Positions 16,571-21,740 of a stretch of 21,740 nucleotides of DNA are shown piece after piece. A program made the position numbers and the translations under genes. Numbering within the stretch: the first letter of the stretch is position 1; every line of letters starts with the position of its first letter. The notes under the pieces are model-generated. The model was not told the origin of the DNA. It made no database searches and worked only from the letters and a program-made list of their open reading frames with translations. The DNA is from Candidatus Poribacteria bacterium (GTDB lineage: Bacteria; Abyssobacteria; SURF-5): NCBI GenBank assembly GCA_016215705.1, contig JACRIR010000219.1, positions 1-21,740 of the forward strand, given 5' to 3'.

Positions 16571-17557
16571 ATGAGCGGAAAAGAAGAAGTCATGGCGGTT
16601 TTGCAGAAGTCCCGCGCCTTCTGGGAAGCGCGAGTACTCATGACGGCGGCGGAACTCAACATTTTCTCTTTGCTTGAGGACAGCGCGAAGACGGCATCTG
16701 AGGTGTCCAAGGAGCTATCGTCCGACATCAGGGGAACCGAAGCTCTTCTGAACGCGGTGGCGGGTATGGGACTGCTTGTCAAGAAGGCTGACGCCTTCAA
16801 GGTGAAGCCTTCCCTGAAGAAGTATCTTTCAAGCTCGTCGCCCGAAACAGTTGTTCCTATGATAGAACACATGGGGCATATGTGGGAGAACTGGGGGCGT
16901 CTGACACAAATCGTGCTCAAGGGCAAGCCTGAGGAAAAACGAGAGAGAGACGAGAAAAGCCTCAAGGCGTTCATCGGCGCGATGCATGCGATAGGGCAGG
17001 GAAAGGCTGCAGCGGTCGCCTCGAAGCTTGACCTCGGGAAGCACGTAAACATGATCGACGTGGGTGGCGGCTCGGGGGTTTACACGATCGCGTTTCTGAA
17101 AGCGGCGCCCAAACTGCGGGCCACGATTTTCGATCTTCCACCGGTAACCGAGATCGCTCGGCAGAAGATAGCCGAGCAAAAGCTGCTTGATCGCGTGACG
17201 TTCGCAAAAGGGGATTTCTACAAAGACTCCTTGCCGGGCGGGCACGACCTCGCTCTGCTCTCGGCGATTATCCACATGAATAGCCCGAGCCAGAATGTTG
17301 ACCTGTACCGGAAGATTGGGGACGCGCTCGTGCCCGGCGGGACGCTCGTGATTCGTGATCACGTCATGAGTGAAGACCTCACGAAGCCGCTGGACGGAGC
17401 TCTTTTCGCCATCAACATGCTGGTGGCCACTCCCGGCGGCAAATCGTACTCATTCGACGAGATCAAGAAAGGTCTCGAACAAGCCGGCTTCGTGCGCGTT
17501 AAGCTCATTCGCGGAACCGAAATGGACAGCCTCGTCACCGCTCAGAAGCCAAAATAG
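16571..17557 (+). CDS. SAM-dependent O-methyltransferase, acetylserotonin/caffeate OMT family, 328 aa
   Basis: It transfers a methyl group from S-adenosylmethionine, probably to a hydroxyl of a small aromatic or polyketide-like molecule. Residues 1-95 are a winged-helix dimerisation domain (AELNIFSLLEDSAKTASEVS). The Rossmann domain starts near 155 with motif I IDVGGGSG at 162-169, then FDLPPV and KGDFYKD. His235 in SAIIHMNSP sits where this family has its catalytic base (hvLHdW), though the following residues differ. The ATG is preceded by AGGAAGGA at 16556-16563, a strong ribosome site. The gene stands alone downstream of its own promoter, and no biosynthetic cluster is seen, so the substrate cannot be named. 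Length is usual for the family. Confidence 0.9.
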   Translation: MSGKEEVMAVLQKSRAFWEARVLMTAAELNIFSLLEDSAKTASEVSKELSSDIRGTEALLNAVAGMGLLVKKADAFKVKPSLKKYLSSSSPETVVPMIEHMGHMWENWGRLTQIVLKGKPEEKRERDEKSLKAFIGAMHAIGQGKAAAVASKLDLGKHVNMIDVGGGSGVYTIAFLKAAPKLRATIFDLPPVTEIARQKIAEQKLLDRVTFAKGDFYKDSLPGGHDLALLSAIIHMNSPSQNVDLYRKIGDALVPGGTLVIRDHVMSEDLTKPLDGALFAINMLVATPGGKSYSFDEIKKGLEQAGFVRVKLIRGTEMDSLVTAQKPK

Positions 17558-17626
17558 GACCAGAATAGTTCTTCACCGCAAAGGGTCACAGACCCGAGGC
17601 GCAAAGAAAAAAAAGAGGATGCAAAC

Positions 17627-17653
17627 CACGGGGATCACGGGGAATCACGGGGA
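17627..17653. repeat. Short tandem CACGGGGA repeat
   Basis: CACGGGGAT, CACGGGGAAT and CACGGGGAA follow one another directly. Just upstream (17575-17605) is a caccgcaaag...gcgcaaag stretch of the kind often scattered in uncultured genomes. The rest of the 17558-17942 gap is AT-richer and contains only the small reading frame described separately. Confidence 0.45.
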
Positions 17654-17750
17654 AAGGAACAGCCCGACAAATGAAGAATTCCCCCTCCGCGACTCCCTGT
17701 GCTCGCCGTGATAATATATACTTGAAATTCATTTCGTTCTCAAAGCCCGT

Positions 17751-17891
17751 TCAAGAGAGGTTCGGTCTCACAATATATTCAGGAAGAGGCCGTGTTTTGT
17801 AGAGATTAGCGGGATTCCTCTTGAGTATCTTGGACAAAAGTGGCGGGACATCGGAGAGATGATTTATGCTTGATTTTGCCGCTTCACTCAT
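17751..17891 (-). CDS. Possible 46-aa small protein divergent from the DNA methyltransferase gene
   Basis: ATG 17891 to TGA 17751 reads MSEAAKSSINHLSDVPPLL, continues through a basic middle and ends YIVRPNLS. Composition is protein-like, but no ribosome site is visible and I recognise no family. It is too short for a normal restriction controller protein and has no clear helix-turn-helix. It may be a real small gene, a remnant or chance. Confidence 0.22.
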   Translation of the reverse strand: MSEAAKSSINHLSDVPPLLSKILKRNPANLYKTRPLPEYIVRPNLS

Positions 17892-17892
17892 T

Positions 17893-17898
17893 TATAGT
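17893..17898 (+). promoter_or_regulatory. Possible -10 box TATAGT before the methyltransferase gene
   Basis: TATAGT matches the consensus at 5 of 6 positions, but no -35 box lies 16-18 bases upstream. If real, transcription would start near 17905, which favours ATG 17943 over the in-frame GTG 17901 as the start codon. Confidence 0.25.
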
Positions 17899-17942
17899 GG
17901 GTGTGTGGACCTAACGAATCTGACTGTTCTCCGATAGTTGAC

Positions 17943-19343
17943 ATGTATACATTGATTTATGAGCCACCTCCCATGAAATCCAACTCCGGGCAACTGAGCT
18001 TGCCGCTTTCGAATTCTGATCCTGTCGAACAACTTGAGGACACGTCCCAGAGAAGGGACAAACGAATCAACAAATTGGAACCGAAAGACCGTGCCTTTCA
18101 TGACTGGTATCGCTTCGTGCTCTCTTTTCCTCCGCATTTGGTGCGCAAGTATCTTGACGACTTTGGCCTGAAAAGCAACCACGTTGTCCTGGATCCTTTC
18201 TGTGGGACGGGGACAACTCTTGTCGAGGCCAAACTAAGCGGAATCCGGACCATTGGTCTTGAGGCGAACCCCTTCGCGCATTTTGCCAGTTCCGTCAAAG
18301 TGGACTGGGAAATCGATTCCGACTTGCTTCGGGAGCGAGCGCGTGACATCGCAGACTCTGTCGTAAAATCGCTTCTGTCGCAGGGCATCGATGATGATCG
18401 GTCTTTTGATGATTCTCATGCCGATTTCTCGCTGAAGACGCTTGACGCCGAGGCTGAGAAGCTTTTGATAACGAACTCCATCAGTCCCCTTCCTCTACAC
18501 AAGACGCTTGTTCTTCTGGAACACCTAAAGAATCATCAGAATGAACGATACTATCGGCATGCGCTGCTGGCCTTGGCAAATGCGCTCGTCTTTAAGATCA
18601 GCAACTTGAACTTTGGGCCGGAGGTGGGAGTCGGAAAACAGAAGAAGGATGTCCCTGTAGTCGCTTGCTGGCTGTCCGAAGTAAATAAAATCGCTAATGA
18701 TTTGCGCCGTGTCGCTGGAAAACAGTACCTCGATTGCCGGGTTTTCCTGTCAGATGCGCGCGAGATCAGCCACGTCATACCGGCCGACTCTGTTGACGCC
18801 GTCATAACTTCTCCTCCTTACCCGAATGAGAAGGACTACACGCGAACGACAAGACTTGAGTCAGTGCTACTCGGATTCATCAAGAATAAGGTCGACTTGA
18901 GGAGGCTGAAGAAGAGACTTGTGCGTTCAAACACACGCGGTGTTTACAAGGAAGACAATGATCACACGTGGGTGGCCGCGCACTCAAGAATCGAGCAAAT
19001 CGCCGAATCGATAGAGGAGCGCAGAATAGAACTCGGCAAGAACTCAGGATTCGAGAGACTTTATCCGAAAGTGACCAGGCTGTATTTTGGAGGAATGGCG
19101 CGTCATCTGGCTGAACTACGCGATGTCCTGCGTCCCGGCGCAAGGCTGGCTTATGTCGTCGGCGACCAGGCTTCTTACCTCAGAGTCTTGATCCTGACGG
19201 GGGAACTATTGGTGGAGATAGCCGAAGCATTGGGCTACGAGTTCATTCGAACAGACCTTTTTCGATCTAGATTCGCCACAGCCACAAAGGAAGAGTTGCG
19301 CGAAGAAGTAGTCATCTTGCGCTGGACAGGAAAGAAGAAGTAA
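17943..19343 (+). CDS. DNA methyltransferase, SPPY-type (N4-cytosine or N6-adenine), 466 aa
   Basis: It methylates DNA bases using S-adenosylmethionine and is probably the protective half of a restriction-modification pair. The SAM-binding motif I is DPFCGTGT at 84-91 and the catalytic motif IV is TSPPY at 289-293. Serine before PPY is typical of N4-cytosine enzymes, though N6-adenine cannot be excluded. Motif I precedes motif IV with about 200 residues between, where a target-recognition region could sit. A late YVVGDQASYLRV segment resembles a conserved motif of this group. Start: ATG 17943 is used; GTG 17901 would add 14 residues and ATG 17973 remove 10, and none has a clear ribosome site. 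A 120-base sample of the gene counts 57 G+C, well below secA, so transfer is likely. Confidence 0.86.
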   Translation: MYTLIYEPPPMKSNSGQLSLPLSNSDPVEQLEDTSQRRDKRINKLEPKDRAFHDWYRFVLSFPPHLVRKYLDDFGLKSNHVVLDPFCGTGTTLVEAKLSGIRTIGLEANPFAHFASSVKVDWEIDSDLLRERARDIADSVVKSLLSQGIDDDRSFDDSHADFSLKTLDAEAEKLLITNSISPLPLHKTLVLLEHLKNHQNERYYRHALLALANALVFKISNLNFGPEVGVGKQKKDVPVVACWLSEVNKIANDLRRVAGKQYLDCRVFLSDAREISHVIPADSVDAVITSPPYPNEKDYTRTTRLESVLLGFIKNKVDLRRLKKRLVRSNTRGVYKEDNDHTWVAAHSRIEQIAESIEERRIELGKNSGFERLYPKVTRLYFGGMARHLAELRDVLRPGARLAYVVGDQASYLRVLILTGELLVEIAEALGYEFIRTDLFRSRFATATKEELREEVVILRWTGKKK

Positions 19344-19347
19344 CCAT

Positions 19348-20148
19348 ATGGCGACCTCGAAGAACCGGTACTCTCGAATCATAGAAGCAATCTTCAACAA
19401 GTACTATCAAAAAGGGGCAACCGAAATCTCCTTTAAAAGACCGGATATAACTCGAGCCGCTGAGGAGTTGGAGATTAGACTTCCCAAGAATTTGGGAGAC
19501 GTTCTTCACTCGTTCAGATACAGGGCCGACTTGCCCAACAGTATAGTCAAGAAAGCTCCGGAAGGATATGAGTGGATCATTCGTCCTGCAGGTCGCGCCC
19601 AGTATAAACTTGTCCTTGTTCCCAAAGTAGCCATCGGTCCTTCAGGAATGCTGGCGGAAACGAAAATCCCGGATGCCACGCCGGGAGTCATCGCCCGCTA
19701 CTCACTGACAGATGAGCAGGCGCTCTTGGCGAAGCTGCGCTACAATCGACTAATCGATATCTTCACCGGCCTCGCTTGCTATTCGTTTCAGAGTCATTTG
19801 AGGACAAGCGTGCCCGATATTGGCCAAGTCGAAACCGATGAAATCTACATTGGCATCGATAAGCGGGGTGCTCATTTTATCTTGCCGGTCCAAGCCAAGG
19901 GCAAAGCAGATAAGATAGGGATCGTTCAGATAGAGCAGGATTTTGCCCTTTGTGCGCGAAATTTTTCGGGATTGGTTTGTCGATCAATTGCCGCACAGCT
20001 TATGGAAAACCAACTTATTGCTCTGTTCGAACTTAAACAGAACGTCAAGGAAGGCATTCGAATCTCCGCCGAGAGACATTACAGGCTCGTGAATCCAGAA
20101 GATTTGTCTGCGGAGGAACTGGAAACGTACCGCAATCGTCCCATCTGA
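19348..20148 (+). CDS. Probable restriction endonuclease, PD-(D/E/Q)xK-like, 266 aa
   Basis: It starts 4 bases after the methyltransferase stop, as expected for a restriction partner. Residues 162-184 hold VETDEIYIGID followed by ILPVQAKGK: Asp164 or Asp171 and Gln182-x-Lys184 fit a PD-(D/E)xK nuclease site with Gln replacing the usual Glu/Asp, a known variant. The N-terminal 100 residues (RPDITRAAEELEIRLPKN, HSFRYR) look like a winged-helix DNA-binding region. I recall similar unnamed proteins beside DNA methyltransferases but cannot name a characterised enzyme or recognition site. The ribosome site is only a weak GAAGAAG. The gene converges on the acyl-CoA synthetase with a 29-base gap. Function is inferred from context plus the motif. 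Confidence 0.72.
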   Translation: MATSKNRYSRIIEAIFNKYYQKGATEISFKRPDITRAAEELEIRLPKNLGDVLHSFRYRADLPNSIVKKAPEGYEWIIRPAGRAQYKLVLVPKVAIGPSGMLAETKIPDATPGVIARYSLTDEQALLAKLRYNRLIDIFTGLACYSFQSHLRTSVPDIGQVETDEIYIGIDKRGAHFILPVQAKGKADKIGIVQIEQDFALCARNFSGLVCRSIAAQLMENQLIALFELKQNVKEGIRISAERHYRLVNPEDLSAEELETYRNRPI

Positions 20149-20177
20149 CTACAGAACTTCCGAACCTACCGTGGCCC

Positions 20178-21737
20178 CTATATTTTCACCTCGCGGTCTT
20201 TCCAATAAGGCGCTTTGATGATTTTCTTGAGAATCTTGCCGGTGTCGGTTTTCGGAAGCTCGGAGACGAAGTCAACCGAGCGGGGAATCTTGTAGCCGGC
20301 GAGATGCTGGCGGCAGTAATTTATGAGGTCCTCGGCGGTTGCTGTCTCTCCCTCTTTCAGAACGAGCACGGCCTTGACCGATTCGCCCCATTCGTCATCC
20401 GGAACTCCAATGACAGCGGCCTCGAGAATCTTGGGATGCCTGTAGAGGACGGCCTCGATTTCGGCAGGATAGATGTTTTCGCCGCCGCTTATGATCATGT
20501 CGAACTTGCGGTCGACAAGATAGTAGAACCCGTCCGCATCCATGCGCGCCATGTCGCCGCTGTAGAACCACCCGCCTTTGAATGATTTCTTTGTCGATTT
20601 GTCGTCTTTGTAATACTCGGTGACTTTTCCGAGGATTGCGCCTTCTCGCGGGCGCGAGATGAACTGGCCGACTTGCCCCTGCGGGACCTCGTTGCCGTCG
20701 TCGTCTACGAGTTTGATCTCGACCGTCGGGAGCGCCATGCCGACGGAGCCCGGCCGGTTGAGTTGTTCCTCCGGCGGCAGATACGTGACCACGCCGGCCT
20801 CGGTCCCACCGTAGATTTCGTGCAGACCCGCTTTCGGGAAGTTCGCGACTATCCATTGTTTGGTCGGGAACGGAAGCGGCGCTGACGATTGCAGCAGGCT
20901 CCTCATGGATGAAACATCATATTTCTTAAGAACATCGGGAGGCAGGTTCTTCAATCGGCTGTACATGGTAGGCACCATCGACGAGAACGTCGTTCTATAT
21001 TTCTCTATTAGCCTCAACGCTTCTTCGGGGCGGAACCGTTCCATCACGACCACTGTCTGGCCGGCGTAGTGGCTCACACTCGATGTATTGATTGCGTTCA
21101 TATGGAACAGGGGCATGGTGAGCAGTTGAACATCATCGTCGCCCAGCCGAATCAAACCAAACAGAGAGAGCACCTTTATTTCCCAGTCGCCGTAAGGAGT
21201 GACGGCGCCCTTCGGGAATCCGGTAGTGCCTGATGTGTATCCTATAAAGAAAGGATCCCCCGGCTGATTCTCTGCGCCCGGCTCGGAATCAGAGGCTTTG
21301 GCGAGAATTTCCTCGTATTTATGCATGTTAGCGGGCGCATTCTCGCCTACGCACATGTAGCGACCGGCTGAAACATTGGGAAGCTCTTTCATGATCGGCG
21401 TGAGTTTTTCGAGAAACTCTTCGTCAACCACAACCGCCGATGCGTCCGAGTTGTTTATGACATATTTCATTTCCTCTGGCGCGAACCGCCAGTTCACCGG
21501 CACAAGCGTAATTCCGGCCTTGACACATCCATAGATGATTTCGAGAAACTCTGTTCGGTTCTTGAGAATGACCGCCACCCTCTCCCCTCTCTTGAGCCCC
21601 AGCGAGGCTATCGCGTTGCCGAAACGGGCAGAGCGGTTGTTAATCTCGGCGTATGTGGTTATCTTGTCGTTGAATATGACTGCTGGCTTTTCGGGAAACT
21701 GCTCCGCATTCTGCTTTAGTTTGGCTCCAAAGTCCAT
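20178..21737 (-). CDS. AMP-forming acyl-CoA synthetase (fatty-acid-type), 519 aa
   Basis: It activates a carboxylic acid, probably a fatty acid, to its acyl-CoA through an acyl-AMP intermediate. The adenylation core has the phosphate loop YTSGTTGFPKG at 167-177, the aromatic-acid/adenine motif YGGTEAG, and the hinge region YSGDMARMDADGFYYLVDR. The C-terminal domain has ISGGENIYPAEIEAVL and the catalytic lysine Lys501 in PKTDTGKILKK. Length is normal for the medium/long-chain ANL superfamily. The ATG at 21737 starts in line with family N-termini, but only three bases remain upstream, so its ribosome site and neighbours are not visible. Chain-length preference cannot be read from sequence alone. 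Confidence 0.93.
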   Translation of the reverse strand: MDFGAKLKQNAEQFPEKPAVIFNDKITTYAEINNRSARFGNAIASLGLKRGERVAVILKNRTEFLEIIYGCVKAGITLVPVNWRFAPEEMKYVINNSDASAVVVDEEFLEKLTPIMKELPNVSAGRYMCVGENAPANMHKYEEILAKASDSEPGAENQPGDPFFIGYTSGTTGFPKGAVTPYGDWEIKVLSLFGLIRLGDDDVQLLTMPLFHMNAINTSSVSHYAGQTVVVMERFRPEEALRLIEKYRTTFSSMVPTMYSRLKNLPPDVLKKYDVSSMRSLLQSSAPLPFPTKQWIVANFPKAGLHEIYGGTEAGVVTYLPPEEQLNRPGSVGMALPTVEIKLVDDDGNEVPQGQVGQFISRPREGAILGKVTEYYKDDKSTKKSFKGGWFYSGDMARMDADGFYYLVDRKFDMIISGGENIYPAEIEAVLYRHPKILEAAVIGVPDDEWGESVKAVLVLKEGETATAEDLINYCRQHLAGYKIPRSVDFVSELPKTDTGKILKKIIKAPYWKDREVKI

Positions 21738-21740
21738 GAC

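Noticed and set aside
16829-17362. 177-codon minus-strand frame over the O-methyltransferase
   Set aside because: It is entirely inside a well-supported gene, with no homology signal.
17558-17942. Fragment of a transposase or degraded gene before the restriction-modification operon
   Set aside because: No transposase motif could be read in any frame; only short repeats and one doubtful small frame are present.
1-21740. tRNA or rRNA genes
   Set aside because: No cloverleaf-like stretch with a GGTTCGAATCC-type arm and no conserved rRNA sequence was seen in the intergenic gaps.

Overview
The window looks like a chromosomal piece of a moderately GC-rich, uncultured bacterium. Hand counts give 71 G+C in 120 bases at 9001-9120 (inside secA) and 57 in 120 at 18481-18600 (inside the DNA methyltransferase). 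A ~1000-residue SecA with large insertions, a giant secreted mosaic protein of thrombospondin type 3 (TSP3), BNR and 'choice-of-anchor Q' modules, and intergenic GGGGACAC hairpins are typical of deep-branching lineages such as Planctomycetota-like, Hydrogenedentes/Abyssubacteria-like or delta-proteobacterial groups. The phylum cannot be fixed from the sequence.

Layout. (1) 8056 to the left edge, minus strand: one uninterrupted reading frame of at least 2,685 codons that runs off the window. It encodes a signal peptide, an M6-type zinc metalloprotease, a right-handed beta-helix region, then TSP3 / eight BNR repeats / TSP3 / eight BNR repeats / TSP3, and begins a DUF4215-type cysteine-rich repeat at the edge. 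(2) 8057-8829: divergent intergenic region with nested inverted repeats, a GGGGACA hairpin and a putative secA promoter. (3) 8830-11835: secA. (4) 12047-15273: two translationally coupled genes, a membrane-anchored transglutaminase-like protein (TTG start) and a 12-helix putative ABC exporter membrane subunit; no ATPase gene lies beside them. (5) 15292-16209, minus: a flavodoxin-ferredoxin (EFR1-like) protein converging on the exporter gene. (6) 16571-17557: a SAM-dependent O-methyltransferase with a good sigma70-like promoter, diverging from the flavodoxin gene. (7) 17943-20148: a two-gene restriction-modification-like operon of lower GC, an SPPY-type DNA methyltransferase followed 4 bases later by a probable PD-(D/E/Q)xK endonuclease. 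(8) 20178-21737, minus: an acyl-CoA synthetase converging on the endonuclease gene.

Links between the genes are modest. SecA would drive export of the giant protease. The transglutaminase and exporter genes very likely act together. The methyltransferase and endonuclease form a defence unit that may have been acquired by transfer. No rRNA, tRNA, CRISPR array or transposase gene was seen. The points most worth a second look are the twin eight-repeat propeller blocks in the giant protease, the methyltransferase/endonuclease pair with its unusual motif order, and the nested inverted repeats upstream of secA.
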